Counted from the stretch's first letter, positions 44,793 through 54,728 are shown. The stretch is 64,000 nt of DNA from Stanieria sp. NIES-3757 (GCA_002355455.1 AP017375.1:992001-1056000); one strand, 5' to 3'. Numbers and translations: made by a program. Notes: generated by a model not told the origin, from the letters alone.

Positions 44793-46280
44793 TTAACGAT
44801 ACATCATTTCTGGACTACCCAACATTAAAGCTGCACGCATTCTGGCTGAGTTTTGGTTAATTACTTGCTTAGTGTGCTGAGAAAAACTTTTGCCAATGAT
44901 TTTTTCTAGCTTTTCCCCACTAACAGGCTCTTTTTTCGTTAAAACGCCTCTGGCGATCGCAGTTGCTAAACTAACTCGATTTAACATTCCGTCGGGGTTC
45001 AGCCACGCTGATTGAGTATTTTTGTATCCATCTGGTGTTGCACAACCATAAACCGGCATCCCTAACTGACTTAACATTCCTCTTAGTCTTTTATAGTCGG
45101 GATTTTTAATATTGCTAACTCTAACTACAGAAACTAAATACTGGTATGGTGTCTTGAATTTCTTGCCATAGTATTGAGGATCGTTAAATTCCTTGCTATG
45201 AAAAAGAGTGTCTAAAACTTGCTTAAGATCGCCCGAACTTGCCAAAAACTTTTGTGAAAGTTTATCTACTAAACTTGATGGTGGTTGATCTGCCACAAAA
45301 TATTGTGCCAACTTATAACTAAGAAAACGAGCAGTAGCAGGATGAGTAGCCAAAAGCTCTAAAGCTTGTTCGCCTTCAGCAATACCACTTCCTTTAATAG
45401 TTTGACCAAGAAAAACCTTATCGCCATAGTCATGACGCTTTTCAAAAAAGAAAAAGCCATTCTCATTACTACTAAATTTTTGTTGACGATCTATACCCCA
45501 TCCAGTCAAAATCCTTGCTAAGGCGATTACGTCAGCTTGAGTATAACCGCCATCTACTCCTAAAGTATGGAGTTCCATTAACTCACGAGCATAGTTTTCA
45601 TTTAAACCATTATGTTTACCTCTTGCCCCTGGACTATTAGGATCGGTATTCAATTCATTGTCTAAATAAACCAACATTGCTGGATGACGAGCTGTTATCT
45701 CTAGTAAATCTCGGAAATTACCCAAGGCATTCTCTCTAATTTCATTCTCATAATCTGCAATCCAAAGATCGGTCAGATTTTTTTGTCCATAAACGTTAAA
45801 ATGACTGAGCCAGAAATCGACCATGATTTCTTGTAACTGGCGAGGAGAATTAACCGCTCTAGCTAAATGAGCATTGATCGCTTGTTCTTTAACAATTTTC
45901 CTTTTGCGACGTAATCGGTTGATTTCTTCCTTAGACAAATTTCGCTCTCTCGCATCTTTTAACAGTTCACTAGGAGAATATTGTTGAAACAGTTCGATTG
46001 GACTCATTGCCAAAGTATCCAACTTACCTAAATAACTAGTTAATTGTGATGATTCTGGAATTGAACCAGGAGATAGTTGAGATTGAATAAAAGATTCGAT
46101 TCCTTTTGTTTTGACTTGCTCAATCTCTTCAACTGTAGGCCCAAAACTAAGACGATTTAAAGTATGGAGAATTTGAGCATCTTTTGCTAGACTAGTTGCT
46201 GGTTTTTGACTAATTAATCCCAACCAAAATAAGACTCCACAAGTAGCTATCAATAAACAGTAGGTAAGTTGCCTTTTCAT
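44793..46280 (-). CDS. DUF1800 family protein
   Basis: A 495-residue secreted protein. Signal peptide MKRQLTYCLLIATCGVLFW starts at the ATG at 46280; an in-frame start at 46352 would add 24 residues unlike a signal. Family features include LNRLSFGPTVEEIEQV, WLSHFNVYG, YENEIRENALGNFRDLL, NYARELMELHTLGVDGGYT and ILTGWG. DUF1800 proteins usually pair with DUF1501, as here. Probably periplasmic; reaction unknown. Confidence 0.9.
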   Translation of the reverse strand: MKRQLTYCLLIATCGVLFWLGLISQKPATSLAKDAQILHTLNRLSFGPTVEEIEQVKTKGIESFIQSQLSPGSIPESSQLTSYLGKLDTLAMSPIELFQQYSPSELLKDARERNLSKEEINRLRRKRKIVKEQAINAHLARAVNSPRQLQEIMVDFWLSHFNVYGQKNLTDLWIADYENEIRENALGNFRDLLEITARHPAMLVYLDNELNTDPNSPGARGKHNGLNENYARELMELHTLGVDGGYTQADVIALARILTGWGIDRQQKFSSNENGFFFFEKRHDYGDKVFLGQTIKGSGIAEGEQALELLATHPATARFLSYKLAQYFVADQPPSSLVDKLSQKFLASSGDLKQVLDTLFHSKEFNDPQYYGKKFKTPYQYLVSVVRVSNIKNPDYKRLRGMLSQLGMPVYGCATPDGYKNTQSAWLNPDGMLNRVSLATAIARGVLTKKEPVSGEKLEKIIGKSFSQHTKQVINQNSARMRAALMLGSPEMMYR

Positions 46281-46406
46281 AGCTGAAAGTATTTTTTGTT
46301 CACTCAGTATAGACAGAAAAAATTGATTTGAGTTTCTACTTACCCAAATCAATTAAACATGGACGCGCATTATTTGATGATGTAGATAGCCAGAAGTTAA
46401 AACAAT

Positions 46407-46667
46407 ATGTCAACACTTTCTAACTCGCATTCAACTGATCAGGCAATAGTTAGTTTTAAAACACGAGGAGAAATCGAAGTTTACTCTAGCACAAACCAAC
46501 TGATTACCAGCTTAAATCCTGTTCCTGTTAGGGAAATACCAGAAATTACTTTACTAGCGAGAACTTTTAGCGATCGCATTTTAGACCGTTGTTTACAAAT
46601 AACTTTTCAAGAGGCTATAGAAAGACTCACTGTCATTTTTTATTCATATTTATTGTTAATAATATAG
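46407..46667 (+). CDS. Small hypothetical protein
   Basis: An 86-residue frame with ATG at 46407. Residues 10-70 look coding (FKTRGEIEVYSSTNQLI, REIPEITLLARTFSDRILD, FQEAIERL); the last 15 are hydrophobic. No ribosome site stands out and no family is recognised. It may be a real short gene. Confidence 0.4.
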   Translation: MSTLSNSHSTDQAIVSFKTRGEIEVYSSTNQLITSLNPVPVREIPEITLLARTFSDRILDRCLQITFQEAIERLTVIFYSYLLLII

Positions 46668-46897
46668 CTACGGCAAATTTGATTAGCTATGAGTCATAAA
46701 GTGAAGTAGGAATTCGCTTTTTGAAGTAATAGTTAATATGCTTCTTTAAACCCATATTTTTGAAATTTTGTTGAGTAATATGCGGGGTTTAAGAATTTTT
46801 TGATTTGCCAAAGTAGAAATTTTTGAGTTCAGTCGTATAGTTTTTTTTGTATTAATCTAGGTCAAATTGGTATTAACTTGCATCAAGGAGATTTTTT

Positions 46898-47677
46898 GTG
46901 GCTGAGAATCAACCTTTTTCTTTACGGCAATCAAGTATTTCTCGACAAGAACTAGTCGATTTAGTAAGATCGCAACTCGAAGCATTACTACAACAAGGCA
47001 ACTTCCCAGGAGCAAAAGCTTTATTAGTACCTGATCGTTTAGTTGGGATTGTGACTGTGGATGATGTCCTAGATATTGTAGAGCAAGAAGCCACCGAAGA
47101 TATTTACAAATTAGGAGGAGTAGAAGCTGGTGATAATAACTATTTCTAGAAAAATGTTTTGACAGCAGCTCGTAAAAGGGTTGTTTGGTTATTTGTGCTT
47201 TTAATTGCGAATACTGGTACTACTGCTGTGCTCAGCGCGCAGGAAAATGTATTAGAACAAGTGGTTGCCTTAGCTGCCTTTATTCCTTTATTAATTGACG
47301 CAGGGGGAAATGTTGGAGCGCAGTCGTCCACAGTGGTAATTCGAGGACTCAATCTCAAAACAGTAGGAATTAAAAAAGCTTTACAGGTAATAACCAAAGA
47401 AACATTGACTGGGGTGTTATTAGGAGTAATGCTAGGTATTGCCGTGATCTTCTGGGCTTACTTTCTTGAGGGTAGTTTGCCCATAGCACTAACGGTGGGG
47501 ATTAGTTTAATGGCGATCGCGATTTTAGCTGCGATTTCGGGTTCTGGTTTACCTTTTTTGTTTGGTGCGTTGGGTTTAGACCCTGCCTTGATGTCAGCCC
47601 CGTTTATTACTTCTGTAGTCGATGTTCTGGGAGTTTTTATTTATTTAACCTTAGCCAGAACAATTTTACAACTTTAA
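46898..47677 (+). pseudogene. mgtE: MgtE magnesium transporter, internal deletion and nonsense codon
   Basis: The reading frame is continuous across 46898-47677 but has a TAG at 47147-47149, where relatives keep a residue (usually Gln) in DNNYF-x-KNVLTAARKRV. The N-terminal part joins a short piece of the MgtE N-domain directly to the end of the CBS region (GIVTVDDVLDIVEQEATEDIYKLGG); about 200 residues are missing. The membrane domain looks intact: PLLIDAGGNVGAQSSTVVIRG and later helices. The gating part is lost and the frame interrupted, so it is most likely a dead gene. A TTG at 47159 could start the membrane domain alone. Confidence 0.8.
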
Positions 47678-49728
47678 TAATTAAATTGCTCCAGTTGAGC
47701 CAATAACTGTTCCTGGGTTTGGGCTGGTTCTAAACAAGTTACACCGCGACAAACTAAACCAATTGCACTATCAGGTAAATCAATTTCTAGACGATAAACA
47801 GTGGTGGGAAAATATCGAGAAATCAATTTAGATAACTGTTCTGAAGACGTTTTAACTACAGTACCATTGCAAAACCAATCTAAAGCCACAAACAGACTAG
47901 GACAAGCTTGAGGCGATCGCGTCATGACACTACTAAAGGCTTGTAAGGCTTGTTCCGCGCGGTCTAAGTATTCCAAATTATCTGTTAGTAGAGCCAAACG
48001 AACCAAATTAGCAATCGCAACTCCATTAGCAGCAGGGGTAGCATTATCAATATAACTGCGTTCTTGAATTAATAGCTCTTGGTTAGCATCAGTATTGCTG
48101 CTGTTGTAGTAGCCACCCATTTCTTTACTCCACAGCAATCGATCAAATTCAGTTTGTATTCGGACTGCTTGTTCTAACCATTGTGCTTCTTCTGGAGTGG
48201 CAGCTTGCAAATCTAACAAAGCCTTAATAAACAAAGCATAATCTTCTGATTGAGCTGGAACTTGTGCCTTACCGTCATAATTAAGACGCTGAAAGCAGTC
48301 TTCAAGCCATTGATTTTGCAGAATAAAATTGGTCGCAGTAACGGCTAAATCTAGATATAATTGATTACCAAACACAGCATAGGCTCTAGCTAAACCAGAA
48401 ATTACTAAACTATTCCAAGCCACAATCATTTTGGTGTCTGTTACTGGAGGAATACGCCCTTGCCAAGATTTAGTTTTCGCTTCGTGATTATTTCTGGCTG
48501 GTGCAAAAGTATCTAAAGATGTTTTTGATTGACCATAACGGATGGTAAATAATTTTTCCAGGGCATTGGTTAAACTATCGGATAATTTGCCTAAATGACG
48601 ACGTTGCAAAACATTTTTACCTTCAAAATTTCCTCTAGGACTAACGGTAAATTCTGTTTGTAGTTCAGCTAATTCTTCAGCAGTTAAATTATTTGCCAAT
48701 TCTTGATAATCCCAAACATAAAAAGCTCCTTCTTCTGGTTCAATAGCATCTACATCAACAAAACTATCGGCATCTTGAGCAGCATAGAAATAGCCTTCAG
48801 GTGCAGTCATTTCTCGTGTGAGCCAGTTTACTGTCTCTGTAACAGCTAAAGCGATTTCGGGTTCTCGATGTCCAGCACTCCACAAATTAGCCAAATACTC
48901 TAAAATTTGCCCATTATCGTAGAGCATTTTTTCAAAATGAGGAACTGTCCAAGTTGAATCTACGGTGTAGCGATGAAAGCCTCCCCCAACATGATCGTAA
49001 ATTCCTCCTAACACCAAATCTTTACCTCGTTGCCAGGATAACTCTTGAGGATTGTAACGAAATTCTTGTTTAAATCGACTTCCTTGTAACGCTAAAGTTG
49101 TGTAGGGAATCATGGGAAAACTGGGACGACCAAGTTCGTTAGAACTAATGACACCTGTATTAGTTTCTATTCCCGCAAATAATAACTGTTTAGTTAAAGA
49201 ATCTGAAGTTTCTACAGGTAAAACTGTAGATTGTTGTAAATGACTAAGAATTTCTGTTTTAAAATTTTCCAGTTTGGCTTTTTCTTCGTAATAAAAACGC
49301 AAAACTGCTTGTAAAACATCTAAAAAACCAGGTCGATTATAACGAGGTTGTAGAGGAAAATAAGTACCACCATAAAAAGGTACTAAATCACCTGGAGTTA
49401 AAAACATATTGAGGGGCCAACCACCTTGACCAGTCATCATTTGGACTGCCTGCATATAAATGCTGTCTAAGTCTGGTCGTTCTTCTCGATCTACTTTAAT
49501 TGCTACAAAATTAGCGTTGAGATATTCTGCGATCGCATCATTGGAAAAGGCTTCACCTTCCATCACCGTACACCAATGACAGCTAGAATAACCAATTGAC
49601 AAGAAAATAGGTTTATCTTCCCTTTCAGCCTTACTTAAAGCTTCATCACACCAATACCACCAATCAATTGGATTATCTGCATGTTTGCGAAGATACAAAC
49701 TTTGGGTTGAAGCAAGACGATTAGGCAT
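47674..49728 (-). CDS. Thioredoxin domain-containing protein, YyaL/DUF255 type
   Basis: A 684-residue protein from the ATG at 49728 (MPNRLASTQSLYLRKHADN, typical of the family start); an in-frame start at 49809 adds an unusual tail. The thioredoxin-like domain holds C-H-W-C in SSCHWCTVM. The remainder is an alpha/alpha barrel like N-acylglucosamine epimerases (GGIYDHVGGGFHRYTVD, FEKMLYDNGQ). The family is widely conserved and its substrate is unknown. It overlaps the mgtE pseudogene end by four bases, tail to tail. Confidence 0.9.
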   Translation of the reverse strand: MPNRLASTQSLYLRKHADNPIDWWYWCDEALSKAEREDKPIFLSIGYSSCHWCTVMEGEAFSNDAIAEYLNANFVAIKVDREERPDLDSIYMQAVQMMTGQGGWPLNMFLTPGDLVPFYGGTYFPLQPRYNRPGFLDVLQAVLRFYYEEKAKLENFKTEILSHLQQSTVLPVETSDSLTKQLLFAGIETNTGVISSNELGRPSFPMIPYTTLALQGSRFKQEFRYNPQELSWQRGKDLVLGGIYDHVGGGFHRYTVDSTWTVPHFEKMLYDNGQILEYLANLWSAGHREPEIALAVTETVNWLTREMTAPEGYFYAAQDADSFVDVDAIEPEEGAFYVWDYQELANNLTAEELAELQTEFTVSPRGNFEGKNVLQRRHLGKLSDSLTNALEKLFTIRYGQSKTSLDTFAPARNNHEAKTKSWQGRIPPVTDTKMIVAWNSLVISGLARAYAVFGNQLYLDLAVTATNFILQNQWLEDCFQRLNYDGKAQVPAQSEDYALFIKALLDLQAATPEEAQWLEQAVRIQTEFDRLLWSKEMGGYYNSSNTDANQELLIQERSYIDNATPAANGVAIANLVRLALLTDNLEYLDRAEQALQAFSSVMTRSPQACPSLFVALDWFCNGTVVKTSSEQLSKLISRYFPTTVYRLEIDLPDSAIGLVCRGVTCLEPAQTQEQLLAQLEQFNY

Positions 49729-49873
49729 GAATAAAACTGGTTGATATTCTTTAAATATTTCCGAATCTACAAAAGATGGTAAAACATATTTAATTTTTTT
49801 TCTATGCAAATCTATCTATGGATAGGCATTAGTTTTAAAGAATTATGACTAAATAGCTATACTTAAAAACCAA

Positions 49874-50584
49874 TTAATTTTCGTTGCTATCAGCAATTTT
49901 TTCTAATTCTTGCCAGTTTCTAATCACAATTTTTCCACCTCTTTGATAACTTACAACTTGATTCATTTTTTTAAATAAACGAACACATTCCTCATAGGTA
50001 ATCCCTACACTTCTAGCTAATTGATAATAAGAAATCTTGACATTCAAACAATCTCCTTGTTCAACTGAATAAGTACCATCCCGACGAGCATAATATTGAA
50101 TCAAACGAATTAATCTTGCGATCGCTCTTTCAGAAATTAGTCCGTGTACTGTGTTATGAAGTTGTTGCAAACGTTGATTAAAAACTTCTAGTATTCGTAA
50201 GGCTATTTCTGGAGTATGGCGAATTGCCTCTAATAAAGCTTCTCGTTCGATAGTTAAAACTTGCGAGTCTACTTGACACACTACCGTTGCTGGTGAAATA
50301 CCATTACCAAATATCGCAGGTGCAGCAAAAATTTCTCCTGCTGGAATTAATCTGACTAGGGTTTCCTTGCCATTAGTTGCAGTTTTTTTAATTTGCAGAA
50401 TACCTTCAATTAAAACATGAAGTTGAGTTGGAAGGCGATCGCCTTCTTGGATCACAATCTCATCTTTTTGATATTCTCTAATGTAACTATAAGGAATCAG
50501 ACTTTCTAATTGATCGGTTTCTAAATCTTGAAAGATTGAGATTTGTTTAAATTGTTCAATTGACGAGCAACCTTTTAAAAGCAT
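49874..50584 (-). CDS. Crp/Fnr family transcriptional regulator
   Basis: A 236-residue protein: cNMP-binding-like fold at residues 15-130 (YQKDEIVIQEGDRLPTQLH, EGILQIKK) and winged helix at about 150-228 (ISYYQLARSVGITYEECVRLFKKM recognition helix region). It lacks an N-terminal cysteine cluster, so it is not Fnr-like. Neighbouring genes do not reveal its targets. Confidence 0.88.
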   Translation of the reverse strand: MLLKGCSSIEQFKQISIFQDLETDQLESLIPYSYIREYQKDEIVIQEGDRLPTQLHVLIEGILQIKKTATNGKETLVRLIPAGEIFAAPAIFGNGISPATVVCQVDSQVLTIEREALLEAIRHTPEIALRILEVFNQRLQQLHNTVHGLISERAIARLIRLIQYYARRDGTYSVEQGDCLNVKISYYQLARSVGITYEECVRLFKKMNQVVSYQRGGKIVIRNWQELEKIADSNEN

Positions 50585-50838
50585 TAATCAACTGTGAAAA
50601 GTAAGCTCAAATATGGTGCAATTGGTTTGTTTTTTTGGGAGTAATAAAAACACAATTTAGCTTTCTTCAAGCTTAAATTGAATTAAGTAACAATCTGTCT
50701 TTAAAGCCCAATAATTGATCACTTTACATGATTAGGTAGGGCTAAAGTAACAGTTATTGAGCGAATTTTGAGCATCTAACACCCTGATCGAGTGTTAAGT
50801 TGTAGATAAAACTTTTATGCACTATATAAACTATGGTA

Positions 50839-50911
50839 CGGGTGCAGTAGGACTCGAACCTACAACCTACGCCTTAGAAGGGCGGTGCTCTATCCATTGA
50901 GCTATGCACCC
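50839..50911 (-). tRNA. tRNA-Arg (anticodon TCT)
   Basis: The minus strand folds as a full cloverleaf of 73 bases. Acceptor GGGTGCA/TGCACCC; D arm with AGCTCAATGGATAGAGC; anticodon loop CTTCTAA flanked by CGCC/GGCG, anticodon TCT; T arm GTAGG-TTCGAGT-CCTAC; discriminator G. The CCA end is not encoded. Confidence 0.95.
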
Positions 50912-50942
50912 AAACAGAAATTATTGTATCAGAAGGTAGTTA

Positions 50943-50968
50943 CTCTATTTATGGAGCTACGTACCCAA
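50943..50968 (-). repeat. Partial second copy of the tRNA-Arg 5' half
   Basis: 26 bases match the acceptor-5' and D-arm part of the tRNA-Arg (50888-50913) at 21 positions, 55 bases upstream of it. It is a decayed tRNA fragment, or the remains of an integration or duplication event. Confidence 0.6.
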
Positions 50969-51080
50969 AGAGCAAAAAATAAGGGTGTTTGACCACGGCT
51001 CTCTATTATACAGGATTTATTTAAAATGCAACAATCGGCTTTCTAAATCTGCTGAGAAAGCCAAATTGGCTAGTAATTAT

Positions 51081-51872
51081 TTATGGTTCAATTCTGACTC
51101 GCTTGGTTATCATTGTAATTCCGTCACCTCTGACTAAAATAGCAGACAACCAATGGTTTTCGGGTAGACGAGGAGCAGTTACTAACTTATAAATTCCACC
51201 CGCAGGTAATGCTTCTAGTTCAAGATTACTAGGATTTAAATAGCGATCGCTTGCTGTTCGTTCTTCTACTGTTGCACCTAACAAAACTTTATCTTTTAAA
51301 GGTTCAGTAACGACTACATCAAAATTATATTTTTCTCCTACTTTGACTGTTTCGGGTGCAATAACTTCTACCACTGGAGGATTTTCTCCTGTAGTTACTT
51401 GAGTTTGCTCGGACAGAATTTCTTGACGAACTAATTTTTGGTCTTGAAAATACTGGCGAGAGTGTAGAGTTGTATTGAGGTTCATCGTTCTGCCTTGAGA
51501 TTGACTTGTCCCTTGAATTGTGGTTATCGTCTCAGCTACTAATTGATCTTCTGCTTGTTCCCAAGATTTAATTTCTGTCGTGTATTGCAATTGAGGATAA
51601 GTTTTCCATAGAGAAGTTAAGGCTTGAGAGAGAGAAGTAGGAGTCAAACCATCTGTATTAGTAAAATCAGGGCTGTAATATTCCATTACTGCTTCTAAAT
51701 TTTGGTTATTAGCAGCCATGTCAATTTTGGTAATCGTTTCTTGTAGTGCTGCTGGAGCATTTACAGAATTTTCTGCTCGGACTAAATTGTTTACTCCGCA
51801 GCTAAGTATTAAAGAGACTGACAAACCTAGAGATTTCACCCAGGAATTAGAAAATACCATTCTTTTTTTCAT
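51081..51872 (-). CDS. Secreted NTF2-like protein
   Basis: A 263-residue protein with a signal peptide (residues 1-33, ending near VRAENS). Residues 38-150 resemble a SnoaL/NTF2-like cone fold (LQETITKIDMAANNQNLEAVMEYYSPDF, TTIQGTSQSQGRTMNLNT). Residues 165-263 form a second beta-rich domain (VIAPETVKVGEKYNFDVVV). It is periplasmic or thylakoid-lumen exposed; function unknown. Confidence 0.78.
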   Translation of the reverse strand: MKKRMVFSNSWVKSLGLSVSLILSCGVNNLVRAENSVNAPAALQETITKIDMAANNQNLEAVMEYYSPDFTNTDGLTPTSLSQALTSLWKTYPQLQYTTEIKSWEQAEDQLVAETITTIQGTSQSQGRTMNLNTTLHSRQYFQDQKLVRQEILSEQTQVTTGENPPVVEVIAPETVKVGEKYNFDVVVTEPLKDKVLLGATVEERTASDRYLNPSNLELEALPAGGIYKLVTAPRLPENHWLSAILVRGDGITMITKRVRIEP

Positions 51873-52170
51873 AGTCTTGATTTGGCTTTGAGCAAAGTTT
51901 ATAGAATCTTTAACTTATTAAAACAGATTCTTAACGCAACCTTCATTCTTGCGGATTCAAAAGAAAGCACAATAAAATAAAAAAGTAGGTAAGAAAATTT
52001 GAGCAAATATTAAAAAAATACAAAATTTATTTTTAGGGAGGTCTAGCTTTTTTCTTGAAATAAAAATTCATAAATCACCTGCATAAATCGTCAGGATTAT
52101 TGCAAAACTTAAGTTTTTTTTCCGCTCCGAATTAATTTACAAATTCTCCCTCACACAGCCATAGAGAACA

Positions 52171-53673
52171 ATGAAACTTATACTAACCAGGCTTCTCTCT
52201 GGCAGTATTTTGTGCTGCCTTTGTTTCAATTATCCTGCTTGGGCGGAACCAATTTATTCTCAACAATCAAAACCAACTGAGCCAATCTTTTTATCCGCAA
52301 AATTACTGAGCGATCAAAATTACTCAGTCTTACCTGTTGGTTTAGATTTAAATTTTTCCACTCTTAAATATTTTCTATCGATTAATAACACAAAAGACAT
52401 TTATAGAATAAATAGTATAGATAATTGGTCTACAAATCACAATAGTTTAAGTTCTAATTTAATTATTTCTGATTCTAAACCTTTATCTTTAGAAAATGCT
52501 CCTTTTACTCATCACCAACAACAAGGCAATCTTGTTTTAGGATTTCAAAATACTTTTTGGCCTAGTGAAAATCAGAGTAAATATTGGGGTTTAACTGCCG
52601 TTGAGACTTGGGGAACCGGAAACAATCATAATTCAACCCAGCCTAATCAGGCTTTTTCTCTTTTGCCAAAGGGAACTGCTTCTTTGACTGTTTCTGGTGG
52701 AGGTAAACAAAATCTTGTCGAAAAAACTGATGTTTTAGGAGAATTTGGTGATTTTCGCGGTGGCATTGCTTTTCAACAAGGAGTATCTCAAGACGTTACT
52801 TTAGGTGTTGGTTTTATCTATGACAATTTGTTTTCAGGTTTTAGTCAATTATCTTATAAACCAAATAACTTACCTCTGCAAACCAATATTTCAGTCATGA
52901 CGGGAAAAGAAGGTATTGAGTTACGTTCTCACCTCAACTTTAAACCATCTCAGAATTTTGTTTTGAACTTTTATACCGAACAACAAACACAAAAATTCGA
53001 TCTTCAATGGGGAGTTGTTTCTGGTTTAACTTTGATAGCCAATGGTAACAGTAAAAAAGATTCTCTGGCAGCAGGAATTAAATCTAAAAATTTTATTTTA
53101 AACTATTATACCGATCGCCAGAAACAAACCTTCGATCTCAAATGGGGAATTGTTTCTGGTTTAACTTTGATAGCCAATGGTAACAGTAAAAAAGATTCTC
53201 TGGCAGCAGGAATTAAATTTGCTGTCAAAAATGATTATTTTGCTCTTAATGCGATCGCGGGACTAGATAATAATAATAGTTGGCAGTGGAATATTAATTC
53301 TCAATTAGGCAATCTAAAATTAGCTTATGCTAACAATACCTTCAAAAGCAACTCGAAATTGAGTTATGATATTTTAACTCTACAAAATTCTGATTTAATT
53401 TTTTCTGTTTTTGCTAACTACGAAAGTCGTAAAATTAAAAATCATGATGAGTATCTAACAATTGCAGGTTGGCAAGTCGCATCAGGTGAAAAATTTGGTA
53501 ATCATCAACATCGTTGGCTATTTAATTTTGGCTATGGTATAGGTTCTCAGGGTAAAGGAGTGGTTGCTTCTGCTGCCACGGTTGTTTCTTCCGATTTATT
53601 CTTGAAACTAACTTTGCAAGAAGTATCTGTGGTTTCTAATGAATTAAATTTCAAGTTAGAACTTGGAAAATAA
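52171..53673 (+). CDS. Barrel-like secreted protein with fresh internal duplication
   Basis: A 500-residue protein with a signal peptide (about 1-25, ending YPAWAEP). The body alternates short hydrophobic strands with polar turns, as in outer-membrane beta-barrels. A 45-residue unit (TEQQTQKFDLQWGV, then SGLTLIANGNSKKDSLAAG) occurs twice in tandem. No family is recognised; outer-membrane placement is inferred from the strand pattern. Confidence 0.65.
   Translation: MKLILTRLLSGSILCCLCFNYPAWAEPIYSQQSKPTEPIFLSAKLLSDQNYSVLPVGLDLNFSTLKYFLSINNTKDIYRINSIDNWSTNHNSLSSNLIISDSKPLSLENAPFTHHQQQGNLVLGFQNTFWPSENQSKYWGLTAVETWGTGNNHNSTQPNQAFSLLPKGTASLTVSGGGKQNLVEKTDVLGEFGDFRGGIAFQQGVSQDVTLGVGFIYDNLFSGFSQLSYKPNNLPLQTNISVMTGKEGIELRSHLNFKPSQNFVLNFYTEQQTQKFDLQWGVVSGLTLIANGNSKKDSLAAGIKSKNFILNYYTDRQKQTFDLKWGIVSGLTLIANGNSKKDSLAAGIKFAVKNDYFALNAIAGLDNNNSWQWNINSQLGNLKLAYANNTFKSNSKLSYDILTLQNSDLIFSVFANYESRKIKNHDEYLTIAGWQVASGEKFGNHQHRWLFNFGYGIGSQGKGVVASAATVVSSDLFLKLTLQEVSVVSNELNFKLELGK
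52954..53223 (+). repeat. 135-base in-frame tandem duplication
   Basis: Two 135-base units (52954-53088 and 53089-53223) lie head to tail in the barrel-like gene. Their last ~70 bases are almost identical, differing at one position in the part compared, while the first ~55 are more diverged. That suggests recent duplication or gene conversion. Confidence 0.85.
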
Positions 53674-53876
53674 TTAATCTGTAACTCAATGAATCTTGAT
53701 TATCAACAATATAAATAAGAGAGCGTTAAGTTATACCTAACACCCTCTAGTTTCTTTGAATAATTATTTTATAAACAGTTTTTTAAGCAGCGACAATTAC
53801 TAATAACCACTTCCGAAATTAAACTGTGGTTTTATTTAGGTAAAACTGCTCAAAATTGAAAAAATAGTCACTACTA

Positions 53877-54020
53877 TTAGCGATTCAAACGTTCATCATT
53901 TTTTTGACGACGACGATCTTGCCATTTGATCGCAGAAAGATAAAGTATCCCTCCACTGACTAAAATGAGCAGTGCCAGAGCTGTCAAAAAAAGAATATTA
54001 ACTAAATATGCTGTTTCCAC
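53877..54020 (-). CDS. 47-residue single-helix membrane protein beside petN
   Basis: A GTG at 54020 opens ETAYLVNILFLTALALLILV, followed by SGGILYLSAIKW and a basic tail with QDRRRQKNDE. It has one membrane helix, a lumen-side acidic start and a stromal-side basic end, like small photosynthetic complex subunits. It starts three bases after the petN stop on the same strand, so it is likely co-transcribed. I do not recognise a named subunit. Confidence 0.7.
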   Translation of the reverse strand: METAYLVNILFLTALALLILVSGGILYLSAIKWQDRRRQKNDERLNR

Positions 54021-54023
54021 AAC

Positions 54024-54113
54024 TTAGAATCCGTTACGACCCCAAACTACCATTGCAATAGACCAAGTAAAACAAGCGAGCAGGCTGACCCAACCTAATG
54101 TCAAAATATCCAT
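54024..54113 (-). CDS. petN: Cytochrome b6f complex subunit PetN
   Basis: 29 residues beginning [19 protein letters not shown] and ending VVWGRNGF, matching PetN at nearly every position from memory. It is one membrane helix, a small structural subunit needed for b6f dimer stability in photosynthetic electron transport. No strong ribosome site is seen. Confidence 0.95.
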   Translation of the reverse strand: MDILTLGWVSLLACFTWSIAMVVWGRNGF

Positions 54114-54275
54114 ATCTGTATGTTTCTTTTGTTAATAAAACTAATCAAACTAATACAAAATCTATCATACTTTGTAATTGACGACGAGAGAGGGCGAAAT
54201 TTCTAAGGGGTGCGGATCGCAGCTTCGCATCTTGTATGCCCCGCTTGCCATCTCTAATCGCCTTGTTGACGTTTT

Positions 54276-54728
54276 TTGGTGGTGACTTTGCCTAGTTTAC
54301 AAACTGAAAGAATAGAATCTTGCAAAGCAGGTGTACTAGCATCGATCGCTTTTTCGATGAGCGAATTGGGAATGCAATTATTCAATACAATTGTTCTATT
54401 ATCTCAAGGGGAACAGTTAGAGATTTTCACAGTCTCATTGGGGATAGAGTTTTTGAGCCGAGTAGCGATCGCAGCTATCAGCGGTTTTTTGTTTGGAGTA
54501 ACTTATCGTTATATTATTCGGGGGGATAATAACTTCCATCTCAAAGATGGTTCAGTATTAGCTTTTGGAATTGTTAGAGGATTAGCTTTATGGGAAGGAA
54601 TGGGTATTATATCGGGACAATTATGGTTAGTGGGTTTATTATTTGGTGAGAGTTTGTTTTGTTTTGCTTTAACCCGTTTTTTCCTTGATTTTGCCCTGGA
54701 ACGCAAGATAATTAAACCTTTTCTCTAG
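54276..54728 (+). CDS. Hypothetical membrane protein
   Basis: A 150-residue protein with four hydrophobic segments (about 20-50, 55-80, 95-115, 120-140). Start is uncertain among TTG 54276, GTG 54279 and GTG 54282; there is no clear ribosome site. The GFLFGVTYRYIIRGDNNFHL and RGLALWEG segments look conserved, but I recognise no family. Confidence 0.6.
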   Translation: MVVTLPSLQTERIESCKAGVLASIAFSMSELGMQLFNTIVLLSQGEQLEIFTVSLGIEFLSRVAIAAISGFLFGVTYRYIIRGDNNFHLKDGSVLAFGIVRGLALWEGMGIISGQLWLVGLLFGESLFCFALTRFFLDFALERKIIKPFL

